A stretch of 17,545 nucleotides of DNA from CAZJKO01 sp964546995 (GTDB lineage Bacteria; Bacillota_I; Bacilli_A; RF39; UBA660): assembly GCA_964546995.1 (NCBI GenBank), contig CAZJKO010000020.1, positions 1-17,545 of the forward strand. Direction: 5' to 3'. Made by a program: the position numbers and the translations under genes. The notes under the pieces are model-generated. The model was not told the origin of the DNA and ran no database searches. It was given only the letters and a program-made list of their open reading frames with translations. Positions 4,432 through 11,811 of this stretch are shown here, one piece after another. Position 1 is the stretch's first letter. The number at the start of each line of letters is the position of its first letter.

Positions 4432-5220
4432 TTATTTTAAAAACATTAAGTATAGTTTAGCACCTATTTTTTGAAGGAGAGGCGTTCTTACTTTGAATTT
4501 TGGTTTGGGACTTTCTATTTCTTTGACCATTTTCTTGACTGCAGAAGAGAGATTTTTCTTTTCGATTAGAGCAAACAGTTTCTTTTGTTTGGCTGTTATT
4601 TTTAAGCGTTTGGTAAAAAATGGTGACGCTTCTGTGATCCACTCTTCTTTGTTATCGATCATAACTTGGTTGAATCCTGTGTGATATGCACCTAGTTCTA
4701 CTAACGTTATCTGTAGAGGGTTATCGATCCATTTTAGTTCTTTTCGTAGCGTTTCTGCTAGCATAGAAATAGACGCTTTGGTGGAACAGTAACTTCCTAA
4801 AAATGGTAACGGTAATATTCCCGCTAGACTCGATGTAATTACCACTTTCCCCTTTTTCTTTTTACTTCTTAAGTTTTGGTAAAACCGTTGTAGTAAAGCA
4901 AAGGATGAAAAGACGTTTACTTCGTAGTTTTCTTTTACGAAAGAAATGGGCATATCTAAGATGGATCCACCTTTACCAATTCCAGCGTGATTTACTAAAA
5001 CATCAATATCCAAATTATCGATTAATTGTCGATCTTCTTCTTTGGTAATGTCTAGTTTAAAACAGATCATCTTTAACTTGTGGTTTTTGATTTTGTCGGA
5101 TAATTCTAGACACTGTTCTTTGGTATGTGTTGTCAAATAGACAAAGTGTCCTCTTTTGGATAATGTTTCTGCGACTTGGTATCCAATTCCACTCGTTCCT
5201 CCTGTGATTAATATTTTCAT
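4432..5220 (-). CDS. Short-chain dehydrogenase/reductase (SDR)
   Basis: A classical SDR oxidoreductase of 262 residues using NAD(P)H; the substrate cannot be read from sequence. The Rossmann cofactor motif TGGTSGIG is at 6-13, NHAG at 77-80 (usually NNAG), the catalytic serine at S130/S131 in VVITSSLAG, and the Y-x-x-x-K pair at Y144 and K148. The C-terminus is basic and ends in a hydrophobic LYLMFLK, which may touch the membrane. The ATG at 5220, preceded by GGTGA, is chosen over an ATG 36 nt upstream because only the inner one has a ribosome binding site and leads straight into the first beta strand. A TATAAT -10 lies at 5248-5243 but I see no clear -35. Confidence 0.88.
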   Translation of the reverse strand: MKILITGGTSGIGYQVAETLSKRGHFVYLTTHTKEQCLELSDKIKNHKLKMICFKLDITKEEDRQLIDNLDIDVLVNHAGIGKGGSILDMPISFVKENYEVNVFSSFALLQRFYQNLRSKKKKGKVVITSSLAGILPLPFLGSYCSTKASISMLAETLRKELKWIDNPLQITLVELGAYHTGFNQVMIDNKEEWITEASPFFTKRLKITAKQKKLFALIEKKNLSSAVKKMVKEIESPKPKFKVRTPLLQKIGAKLYLMFLK

Positions 5221-5279
5221 ACAATTCACCAATCCCATTCTGATTATAGTATGCATCTATCTTTGCTTTTTATGTAAAC

Positions 5280-5308
5280 GAAAAAGCCTCAGAATTTCGT
5301 CTGAAGCT
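5280..5308 (-). terminator. Terminator of the two-component operon
   Basis: On the minus strand AGCTTCAGA/TCTGAGGCT form a 9-bp stem with one U-G pair and a 6-nt loop, followed by TTTTT. It overlaps the stop codon of the histidine kinase gene. Confidence 0.8.
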
Positions 5309-6572
5309 ATTTTCCGATAATGAATGATACACCTTTTTTATGGTTTTTGATCATGATATCATATCCGACTAAATTAACTGTCTTTTTGACAATCGATAAG
5401 CCAAGTCCAAATTCGCCCTTTATTCCTTTACGGAACGGAGTAAAGATTCCGTCTAGGAAGTCTGGTTCGATGTTTGGCCCATCGTTATAAAGGGTTATTT
5501 TATGATTCTTGGCCGTAATTTTGATTTCTTTTTCAGCATAGCGCATAAAATTACCTAGTAAATTGTCAAGAATCGTTTCCCATAATTCTTCTGTTCCATA
5601 ACATTTGGCATTTTTATCAATGTGTATAATAAACGAAATTTCTTTTCGTTGAAATTTAAATTTTTGAACAGAAGTTTCGATGACAGGGCGAATCAAAATC
5701 TCTTTCATGTCAATGTTTTTTGAGTCTTTTAAGTAATCTAGTTTATTAAGGTAAAGTAGAGAGTGAACTTTTTGTTCTAATTTATTGGTTTGTTCTTCGA
5801 TGACCGATAGTGCAGAGGTGCTATCTTCAATGCCATCGTGAACTGCTTCTATATATGATTTTATTACGGTGAGAGGTGTTTTAAAATCATGAGAAATATT
5901 TTGATACATTTGATTACGATACTCTTCTTGATTTTTTAGAGAGATTCGCATGTCTTCGATTGCATACGCTAAAGATTTGATCTCATCGTCGATTTTGATA
6001 TCTATTTTATGATTAAAATTCTCATCGTCGATGTGATCGATTTTTATTTTTAACCGTTCGATCTTTCTTACAATAATGCCGCTCCAAGCGATCAGTATTA
6101 AAGAGATGATGACGAAGGTTAACAATACAATTGGTAAGATGGCTCCTAGTACATCTTGTTTGATTCGCGTAATATAATTATCGTTCATTAAAGACACTTT
6201 CGTAATTTGTCCTTCGCGAACTGTATAATAATAGTACGTGCGATTACGATATTGAAATTTGCCGTAGGCTTCCGTGATTTTTTTGATTAAGCCATCGACA
6301 TCTTTGGTGCCGACGACATCGTATAGGTTTTCGCTTGCTACGATGCGATTATTGATCATGTAAAGATAACCAATTTCGCTTTGAACTAAAGGAATTCCTA
6401 CATCAGATTCGATAAAATCTAATGGTTGTCGCAAATAGTTATAGACACTTCGTTCCGCTACGGGAAGAATGGTTTTTGGGAGTATGACACCTAGAAAGAT
6501 AAAGATAACACCAAAGACGATCACGATCAAAGATAGGAGTTGTCGTGATAGTCTACTACCAATATATTTCAT
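5307..6572 (-). CDS. Two-component sensor histidine kinase
   Basis: A membrane sensor kinase of 421 residues that phosphorylates its partner regulator. It has a transmembrane helix at about 10-32, an extracytoplasmic sensor region at 33-140 (the RTYYYYTVREGQ strand region suggests a Cache/PAS-like or related small fold), a second helix at about 143-165, and a HAMP linker to about 215. H228 is the phosphoacceptor in NISHDFKTPL. The ATPase domain has the N box with N341 in DNLLGNFMRYA, NDGPNI at 363-368, and the G box GEFGLGLSIVK near 387-397. It starts with the ATGA overlap at the end of the regulator gene, so the two are translationally coupled. The signal is unknown. Confidence 0.93.
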   Translation of the reverse strand: MKYIGSRLSRQLLSLIVIVFGVIFIFLGVILPKTILPVAERSVYNYLRQPLDFIESDVGIPLVQSEIGYLYMINNRIVASENLYDVVGTKDVDGLIKKITEAYGKFQYRNRTYYYYTVREGQITKVSLMNDNYITRIKQDVLGAILPIVLLTFVIISLILIAWSGIIVRKIERLKIKIDHIDDENFNHKIDIKIDDEIKSLAYAIEDMRISLKNQEEYRNQMYQNISHDFKTPLTVIKSYIEAVHDGIEDSTSALSVIEEQTNKLEQKVHSLLYLNKLDYLKDSKNIDMKEILIRPVIETSVQKFKFQRKEISFIIHIDKNAKCYGTEELWETILDNLLGNFMRYAEKEIKITAKNHKITLYNDGPNIEPDFLDGIFTPFRKGIKGEFGLGLSIVKKTVNLVGYDIMIKNHKKGVSFIIGK

Positions 6573-7228
6573 GATAGACGGTATCCATATCCATAAATTG
6601 TACTAATATTTAATTTTGGCATTTTCTTTCGTAAGCGTCTTACTAGATCATCGACGGCACGATCACTACCAAAGTAATCGTTTCCCCAAACGTAATCTAG
6701 TATTTCTTCCCGAGCGAAGCTCTTTCCTATATTTTTTAATAAAAGTAGTAATAAATCAAACTCTAGCGTCGTCAATTTAATTTCTTTTTCTTTATTCATC
6801 GCTACACGCTTTTCTGTGTCAACGGTATAGGTTTGATAGATCAATTTGCTACTTTTTTCGTCTTTGTACACTCGTTTAATGATGTTGTTTACCCTTAAGA
6901 CCAATTCTTTACTCGAATAAGGTTTGGTAATGTAGTCATCACTTCCTAATTCTAAACCGATAATTTTATCCAAGTCTTGATCGCGGGCCGATGTAAAGAT
7001 TACGGGAACATCTTTATCTTCGTTACGAATTGCTTTAATAATGTCGTAACCATTTACGTCATCTTGAAGCATGATATCGAGAATCCATAAATCCACTTTA
7101 TTCCCAATATAGGATATTGCATCGCTTCCTTTTGCGAAAGTGGTTACTTGATACCCTGCTTTTTCTAAATACATTTTGACGAGATTGGAAAGATCCATTT
7201 CATCTTCGACAAAGCAAATTGAATACAT
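6569..7228 (-). CDS. OmpR-family response regulator
   Basis: 219 residues: a receiver domain and a winged-helix DNA-binding domain. The acidic pocket is E8-D9-E10, the phosphoacceptor D51 in DLWILDIML, T/S79 in FTSAR and the invariant K101 in ITKPYS. The output domain at about 125-219 contains LTTLEFDLLLLLLKN and VDDLVRRLRKKM, and ends in the typical YGYGYRL. The ATG at 7228 with AGGTGA 6 nt upstream is chosen over an in-frame GTG at 7237 that lies inside that ribosome binding site. It is the first gene of the pair and is preceded by a leader of about 230 nt containing a small ORF. Confidence 0.94.
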   Translation of the reverse strand: MYSICFVEDEMDLSNLVKMYLEKAGYQVTTFAKGSDAISYIGNKVDLWILDIMLQDDVNGYDIIKAIRNEDKDVPVIFTSARDQDLDKIIGLELGSDDYITKPYSSKELVLRVNNIIKRVYKDEKSSKLIYQTYTVDTEKRVAMNKEKEIKLTTLEFDLLLLLLKNIGKSFAREEILDYVWGNDYFGSDRAVDDLVRRLRKKMPKLNISTIYGYGYRLS

Positions 7229-7262
7229 AGACGTCACCTACCAATAGTATATCACAAGTTAT

Positions 7263-7294
7263 TTAGGTTTTGTACTTTTCCAAATCACCTCCTT
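7263..7294 (-). promoter_or_regulatory. Orphan full-length Shine-Dalgarno upstream of the response regulator
   Basis: AAGGAGGTGAT (7294-7284 on the minus strand) is an 11-nt match to the anti-Shine-Dalgarno, yet no proper gene follows. Only a 6-codon TTG-started frame (M-E-K-Y-K-T then stop) begins 4 nt after GGAGG. It could be a leader peptide or a ribosome standby site between the small ORF and the regulator. Confidence 0.35.
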
Positions 7295-7320
7295 GCTTTT
7301 TTTCTTTCTAAACTTTTTTA

Positions 7321-7407
7321 TTATTGAGCCAATTGTAATTCATTTCTTATTCTATAGGGAAATACATGAATATATTTTCCTAGTTTATGTTTTAGTTTTG
7401 TTAACAT
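7321..7407 (-). CDS. 28-residue basic small ORF upstream of the two-component system
   Basis: The ATG at 7407 is preceded by AAAGGATG 4 nt upstream. The peptide begins MLTKLKHKLGKY, contains HVFPYRIRNE and ends LQLAQ, with a net charge of about +6 and an amphipathic look at its N-terminal half. It lies on the same strand as the response regulator, 92 nt before it, and is probably in the same transcript: a TATACT -10 lies at 7474-7469, with a poor -35. It could be a signal or regulatory peptide of the kinase, an antimicrobial-type peptide or a leader ORF. I do not recognise it, and it may be non-coding. Confidence 0.4.
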   Translation of the reverse strand: MLTKLKHKLGKYIHVFPYRIRNELQLAQ

Positions 7408-7521
7408 CTTTCATCCTTTCTATTGTTTGTTTGTTAACCTTATACCTATCATCTCCTTTCGTAATTTAAGTATAGTAAAATAATATAGTTAAATTATCAA
7501 AGGAATATGGGAAATTGTGGG

Positions 7522-7555
7522 AAAAGAAAAAAGGAAATTAGTTTTTCCTTTTTTC
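7522..7555 (-). terminator. Terminator of murC
   Basis: A perfect 12-bp stem, GAAAAAAGGAAA/TTTCCTTTTTTC, with a 6-nt loop, followed by TTTTCCC on the minus strand. The murC stop codon lies in the loop. Confidence 0.7.
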
Positions 7556-8851
7556 ATTACAATAATTTTCGATTAAATGAGATACGCTAGCACAGCTCAT
7601 GAAACATAGAACTGCATTTTGAATGGTCGCTAAATCTTTTACGGTTTCTTCGTCGATCTTTTGACTATTTGGTAAGTTTTCTAAGAGAACATCTGAGGTA
7701 ACATTATTATAGTCACTTGCTTTTTCGCGATTGCAATCAATTTCTGTTACATATACTCTATCCGCTTGAGATAAGCTTTTTTGGAACCATTCTTTCATTT
7801 CTAAGGTTCTAGAATAGGTATTCGGTTTGAATATTGCTATCAATTCTTTGTCTTGATATTTTTGACGAGCTGCTTTTAAGGTTACTTCGATTTCGGTTGG
7901 ATGATGCGCATAATCGTCGATTACGATACAGTCACCTACTCTTTGTTCTTTAAACCTACGACGCGCATTTTCAAATGTCACTAAGGTTTTATGCATGGTG
8001 TTATAAGATATGTTTAAATCGATTCCTAAGGCGATCGCTGCTAAGGCATCTAATACCATATGACTACCATAAAGAGGCAATTCGAAGTGACCAAAGAATG
8101 TTTTATGATCGAAGACATCGAAACTACTTCCCTGTTCGTTTAATATCACGTTTTTTGCAACGACATCGTTTCCTTCTTGAAAGCCATAATAAATGGTTGG
8201 TCTAGTAAGAGATAGCTTTCGAATATTCTCATCATCCCCACAGGCAATGATTTTGTTTTTTGTTTTATTAGCGAATTGTTCAAACGTATTTCGAATATCT
8301 TCTATGCCATCGTAACACTCCGTGTGTTCTAATTCGATATTGGTAATAATACTATAGGTAGGTTGATACGCTAAAAAGTGTTTTTGATATTCGCAGGACT
8401 CTAAGACAAAGAAGTCATTTTCTTTGTTAGCGTATCCACTTCCATCGCCAATAAAATAATTACAACCAATTTCATCTTGTAAGAGATGGGAAATTAAGGT
8501 GCTTGTCGTCGTTTTGCCATGGGTTCCCGATACACAGATGGTTTGAAACATTTGCGATAGATCTCCTAATAGTTCGTGATAACTTTTTATCTTTAACCCT
8601 AACTGTTTTATTCTCTCGATTTCCGGATGATCTTCACTAAATGCTTTAGAATACGTTACGATGGTATCGGAAGGTAATTCTCGAACCGTCTCTTTGGAAT
8701 AGATTTTGATGTTTCGTTTTTCTAAGCCATCTTGGGTAAATTTATATTCTGTAACGTCATCGTACCCTGTTACTTCATTTCCTAAATCATATAAAATTTG
8801 AGCAAGAGTACTCATTCCTGCTCCTTTGATCCCAATACAGTAATACTTCAC
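7538..8851 (-). CDS. murC: UDP-N-acetylmuramate--L-alanine ligase
   Basis: A cytoplasmic ATP-dependent ligase that adds L-Ala to UDP-MurNAc, the first amino acid step of peptidoglycan precursor synthesis. 437 residues, the usual family size. The N-terminal Rossmann motif GIKGAGMSTLA is at 7-17, the ATP-binding P-loop GTHGKTTT at 109-116, the central-domain block ITNIELEHTE near 187-196, and the Mur ligase block VIDDYAHHPTEI near 309-320. The start codon is GTG at 8851, with AAAGGAAG upstream and no better ATG nearby. A TTTACA-17-TATAAT promoter predicts an unusually short leader of about 13 nt. It shows the organism makes a cell wall, which separates it from the wall-less Mollicutes proper. 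Confidence 0.96.
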   Translation of the reverse strand: MKYYCIGIKGAGMSTLAQILYDLGNEVTGYDDVTEYKFTQDGLEKRNIKIYSKETVRELPSDTIVTYSKAFSEDHPEIERIKQLGLKIKSYHELLGDLSQMFQTICVSGTHGKTTTSTLISHLLQDEIGCNYFIGDGSGYANKENDFFVLESCEYQKHFLAYQPTYSIITNIELEHTECYDGIEDIRNTFEQFANKTKNKIIACGDDENIRKLSLTRPTIYYGFQEGNDVVAKNVILNEQGSSFDVFDHKTFFGHFELPLYGSHMVLDALAAIALGIDLNISYNTMHKTLVTFENARRRFKEQRVGDCIVIDDYAHHPTEIEVTLKAARQKYQDKELIAIFKPNTYSRTLEMKEWFQKSLSQADRVYVTEIDCNREKASDYNNVTSDVLLENLPNSQKIDEETVKDLATIQNAVLCFMSCASVSHLIENYCNEKRKN

Positions 8852-8871
8852 TATTTCACTTCCTTTAACTT

Positions 8872-8900
8872 ATTATATACATTTGACAGTGATTTGTAAA
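8872..8900 (-). promoter_or_regulatory. murC promoter
   Basis: On the minus strand TTTACA (8900-8895), 17-nt spacer, TATAAT (8877-8872). It overlaps the divergent promoter at 8883-8911 by 18 bp. Confidence 0.75.
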
Positions 8901-8911
8901 TATACTATACT
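8883..8911 (+). promoter_or_regulatory. Promoter of the 135-residue unknown protein
   Basis: TTGACA (8883-8888), 17-nt spacer, TATACT (8906-8911): a perfect -35 and a 5-of-6 -10. Its spacer contains the murC -35 and its -35 lies in the murC spacer, so one polymerase should exclude the other. Confidence 0.75.
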
Positions 8912-8935
8912 AAGAGAGTAAAGGAGGATGTATTG

Positions 8936-9343
8936 ATGAATACTCTTTTGATTACGAATTCTAGGTGTTATAGCGAAGCGAAACGTTATCTGCGTTCGAT
9001 GAAGAATTTAGGTGATACCATTTATTATCCATACGATTTTTTTGAATGTCAATTGAGAGAAATTCAAGAAATGCCAACTTCATCTCGAAAGCAAGCGATA
9101 GCACAGTGGGAACAACATAAGTTCGAAGCAACAAAACAGATGATCGAATGGGACAACATTGATCAATTTATTTTCTTTTTTCCGTTTGGATACGATTTAA
9201 CTGAAACCGATCTTAAAGAAATTCGTTTGGCGGTAGCAAGGAATAAACCTTTCTTCGATTTGTTTGTTAGAGATGAAATTCGAGATATTGTTTATAACGA
9301 TTTAAACACAAAAAATTCTATTATGATAAAAAAAAGAAAATAA
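8936..9343 (+). CDS. Uncharacterised 135-residue protein, Rossmann-like
   Basis: No family recognised. It opens with a beta strand (NTLLITNSR) and a helix rich in K/R, and has a middle section FFECQLREIQEM. FIFFFPFGYDLTETDLKEIRLAVARNKP then reads like a strand, a loop and a helix, and vaguely recalls nucleoside 2-deoxyribosyltransferase-like or DUF4406-like folds, where a P-x-G/D loop and an acidic helix bind the nucleoside. That likeness is weak and is only an inference. It is probably cytoplasmic, with no signal peptide or membrane span. The ATG at 8936 is chosen with AGGAGG 8 nt upstream; an in-frame TTG at 8933 is poorer. It is a single-gene unit divergent from murC, ending in a bidirectional terminator. 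Confidence 0.8.
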   Translation: MNTLLITNSRCYSEAKRYLRSMKNLGDTIYYPYDFFECQLREIQEMPTSSRKQAIAQWEQHKFEATKQMIEWDNIDQFIFFFPFGYDLTETDLKEIRLAVARNKPFFDLFVRDEIRDIVYNDLNTKNSIMIKKRK

Positions 9344-9370
9344 AGCTCTGAAAACGGGCTTTATTTTTTT
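9338..9370. terminator. Bidirectional terminator between two convergent genes
   Basis: AAATAAAGCTC pairs with GGGCTTTATTT (11 bp, one wobble) around a 7-nt loop, with T-runs on both strands. The stop codons of both convergent genes lie inside its arms. Confidence 0.85.
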
Positions 9371-10476
9371 AGTAACATTTTTTTAACACTATCTGACGGA
9401 TCGATGGTGACAAACGGAACATAAGAATAAAGGTTTTTTTCTTCATTTTGGGAATTGAAAGCATGTATTTTGTATTCTTCATTTCCTTCTGTTAAACGCA
9501 TTTCCTCAAAAACTTCTATAAAGAGTGGATCAATTGCTCTTTTGATGGAAGTCAATTTTACTTGATAATAGTTATTGTCTGGTTTCCGTAAGGAGGTATA
9601 GACTTTTTCCAAGTTACAATATCTATACCAGTAATAGCGTAAGGTCTTAGCGTGAGCTACTTTTATTTTTTGAATGATATCTTCTTCTTGTTTATGGTAG
9701 AGATCTTCTTTGGTATAGACATGACGTTCTAATCCGTATAAGATGATATCTCCTAAAATGGATAACGCTATTTTTTCGTCTTTTAAGTTTCTTGTTTGAT
9801 TCATGCATTCGTTCCAATCGTAACAACGAGCGGCTGCTTCCTCATTTTGAAAACCAAATTCTAGATCACTATCTTCATTATGGCATAGAATCAAATCTTT
9901 ATAAAGATAATTTAATTCCCTATAGTCTTTCGTTCCTAATAAAAACAAATTCGTTGCAAAGATATCGTCGAGTTGGTTGGCACAAAGTTTGGTTTTCTCA
10001 CTTTCAATGAGAGGATAACGATTTAGCGAGATTCTTTGGTAATCGATACCATCTAAGAATAGTAGTTGCTGTAATTCTTTTTCTTGGTCGATGACGGTTA
10101 CAATATCTCGCACACAGCTTACTTGCCCTTGTTCCTGTTCTAATCTAGAATCGAGAGCATTAGAAAACACAGGTGTTCCAATATCCTTTAATAAAGCAAG
10201 AATCGTCTGAGTTCTATTCTTTGTATATGTATAGATCATAATGGCACAAGAGACGCTATGATCGAGTTTAGAATAGGCGCGTTTGATAGGCATTTCTTTT
10301 AATTTGGTGTCATTTGCTTCATAGAAGTAACTGATGCCACTTAATCTCGATACACATGGTAGCATCAAATAAGGCTCTAAAAAAGACAATTCTTCTTTTA
10401 ACTTTTCGATTGGTTTTTTTCCTAATATTTGATAATAAATGCATAAATCTGTTTGAAATAAATCATTTAGTGTCAT
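9361..10476 (-). CDS. HD-superfamily-like protein with altered metal site
   Basis: 371 residues. Residues 68-108 look like the start of a dGTPase-type HD domain: DHSVSCAIMIY at 72-82 matches the first metal His of H-S-x-x-x-A, and LLKDIGTPVFSN at 95-106 matches the L-L-H-D-I-G-T-x-x-F-S-H block. The two family histidines of that block are replaced by K97 and N106, so the phosphohydrolase metal centre is probably incomplete. The C-terminal half (250-370) is charged, with an aromatic LRYYWYRYCN patch. It may be a binding or regulatory relative rather than an active dNTPase. The ATG has GAGGGG upstream. It follows the zinc-ribbon gene after a weak terminator, so read-through expression is plausible. 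Confidence 0.7.
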   Translation of the reverse strand: MTLNDLFQTDLCIYYQILGKKPIEKLKEELSFLEPYLMLPCVSRLSGISYFYEANDTKLKEMPIKRAYSKLDHSVSCAIMIYTYTKNRTQTILALLKDIGTPVFSNALDSRLEQEQGQVSCVRDIVTVIDQEKELQQLLFLDGIDYQRISLNRYPLIESEKTKLCANQLDDIFATNLFLLGTKDYRELNYLYKDLILCHNEDSDLEFGFQNEEAAARCYDWNECMNQTRNLKDEKIALSILGDIILYGLERHVYTKEDLYHKQEEDIIQKIKVAHAKTLRYYWYRYCNLEKVYTSLRKPDNNYYQVKLTSIKRAIDPLFIEVFEEMRLTEGNEEYKIHAFNSQNEEKNLYSYVPFVTIDPSDSVKKMLLKK

Positions 10477-10496
10477 ATGACTTCCCCCCTCGATAA

Positions 10497-10518
10497 TAAA
10501 AGAGACTCATTAGTCTCT
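10497..10518 (-). terminator. Short terminator after the zinc-ribbon gene
   Basis: On the minus strand AGAGACT/AGTCTCT form a 7-bp stem with loop AATG, then TTTATTATC. The gene's stop codon lies in the hairpin. The U-tract is poor, so termination may be partial. Confidence 0.5.
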
Positions 10519-10695
10519 GTTCGTATTTTCAAAATTTCTTTTTTCTGCTTTTTTCTTGTCACGGCAAGCTTTGCATCTTTTTGGTTTGTTCGTGAAACCT
10601 TTTTCAGCATAAAATGCTTGGTCTCCTGCAGTAAATACGAATTCCGTACCACAATCTACACATTTGATTGTTTCATCTTTGTATTCTTCTGTCAT
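10510..10695 (-). CDS. Small zinc-ribbon protein (zf-trcl type)
   Basis: 61 residues with two cysteine pairs, IKCVDCGTEF (C12, C15) and KRCKACRDKK (C41, C44), forming one treble-clef or ribbon zinc site. Between them is FVFTAGDQAFYAEKGFTNKP, typical of the 'probable zinc-ribbon' (zf-trcl) family found widely in Bacillota and Chloroflexota, and the C-terminus is basic. The role is unknown; nucleic acid binding is a common guess. The ATG has AAGGAGGG upstream. A good promoter at 10814-10842 implies a leader of about 110 nt, long for such a small gene. Confidence 0.85.
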   Translation of the reverse strand: MTEEYKDETIKCVDCGTEFVFTAGDQAFYAEKGFTNKPKRCKACRDKKKAEKRNFENTNRD

Positions 10696-10813
10696 TACTA
10701 TCCCTCCTTAACATATATTTGGACTTTGGTTCTAACTGGTTACCTTACCTACTTGATCGTTTAAGAAAGAGATAATAGTCGAATTTAAGTTCCAGTGATT
10801 TCTCACATTATAG

Positions 10814-10842
10814 ATTATAACATAGCCGATCAAATTATGCAA
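10814..10842 (-). promoter_or_regulatory. Promoter of the zinc-ribbon gene
   Basis: On the minus strand TTGCAT (10842-10837), 17-nt spacer, TATAAT (10819-10814), with TG one base before the -10. It lies back to back with the radical SAM gene promoter. Confidence 0.7.
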
Positions 10843-10878
10843 ACTCTCAAAAGAAAAATATCTTACTTTTTTTATTTG

Positions 10879-10887
10879 TGTTATACT
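10879..10887 (+). promoter_or_regulatory. Extended -10 of the radical SAM gene
   Basis: TGTTATACT: TG, one base, then TATACT (10882-10887), 30 nt before the start codon. No good -35 at 17 nt. Confidence 0.5.
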
Positions 10888-10917
10888 ATTTTTCATAAGA
10901 AAGGAAAAGGGATCGCT

Positions 10918-11811
10918 ATGGATTATACTTGTTGTACATTATGTCCTAGGAATTGTCGCATCGATCGCACAAAGGGACAAGTTGGTTTCTGTGGTATGAG
11001 TGATACTTTAAGGGTGGCAAGAGCTTCTTTACATATGTGGGAGGAACCTTGTCTATCGTCTAAAAATGGAAGTGGGACTGTCTTTTTTTCAGGATGTAAT
11101 ATGCGATGTATTTTTTGTCAGAATTATGAAATTAGTACCAATCGTTATGGAAAAGAAATTACAGTTACCCGTTTGAAAGAGATTTTTTTAGAACTTCAAG
11201 AAAAGGGAGCACACAATATCAATTTGGTAACACCTACCCCTTTTCTTCCATCGATTGTCGAAGCGCTTAAGATCGCCAAACAAGAAGGTCTCGTGATTCC
11301 CATTGTCTACAATAGTAGTGGGTATGAAAAAGTTTCTGTCTTAAAACAGTTAGAGGGCCTTATCGATATTTATCTACCCGATATGAAATACGTTAGTGAA
11401 ACACTTTCTTCTACGTATTCTAAAGCGAGGGATTATCACGATGTTGCCATTTTAGCCATTCAAGAAATGGTAAGACAAGTTGGTCCTTGTGTTTTTGACG
11501 AAGATGGTGTGATGAAAAAAGGAGTGATCGTTCGTCATTTGCTTCTTCCTAATCAATTAGAGGATTCTAAGCGAGTTCTTTTTGAACTTTATCATTTGTT
11601 TCATCACGATATTTGGATTAGTATTATGAATCAGTATACGCCCCTTCCTCAGGTTAACGATATTCCTTCTTTAAATCGGGTCGTTACGGAAGAAGAATAC
11701 AATCAATTAATCGACTATGCTTTTACACTCGGCATTCGACATGCTTTCGTTCAAGAAGGTGGAACGGCGAGTGAGTCGTTTATTCCTCTTTTTGACTTCG
11801 AAGGCGTTTGA
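10918..11811 (+). CDS. PflX-like radical SAM protein
   Basis: 297 residues, related to the pyruvate formate-lyase activating enzyme family (COG1313, PflX). The [4Fe-4S]/SAM cluster motif is C60-x3-C64-x2-C67 in SGCNMRCIFCQN. An extra N-terminal cysteine set (CCTLCPRNC at 5-13 and GFCG at 23-26) is characteristic of this subgroup and may hold another metal. VTPTPFLPSIVEAL, YLPDMKYV and the late MNQYTPLP also fit the family. Members are uncharacterised glycyl-radical-activase relatives; no glycyl radical enzyme is next to it, so the substrate is unknown. The ATG at 10918 with AAGGAAAAGGG upstream is chosen over an ATG 123 nt earlier that would lie upstream of the promoter's -10. Its 3' end overlaps queH by 32 nt, tail to tail. 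Confidence 0.88.
   Translation: MDYTCCTLCPRNCRIDRTKGQVGFCGMSDTLRVARASLHMWEEPCLSSKNGSGTVFFSGCNMRCIFCQNYEISTNRYGKEITVTRLKEIFLELQEKGAHNINLVTPTPFLPSIVEALKIAKQEGLVIPIVYNSSGYEKVSVLKQLEGLIDIYLPDMKYVSETLSSTYSKARDYHDVAILAIQEMVRQVGPCVFDEDGVMKKGVIVRHLLLPNQLEDSKRVLFELYHLFHHDIWISIMNQYTPLPQVNDIPSLNRVVTEEEYNQLIDYAFTLGIRHAFVQEGGTASESFIPLFDFEGV

Noticed and set aside
10795..10917. N-terminal 41-codon extension of the radical SAM protein
   Set aside because: It spans the promoter region and has no ribosome binding site, while the ATG at 10918 has one and starts just before the family's cysteine block.
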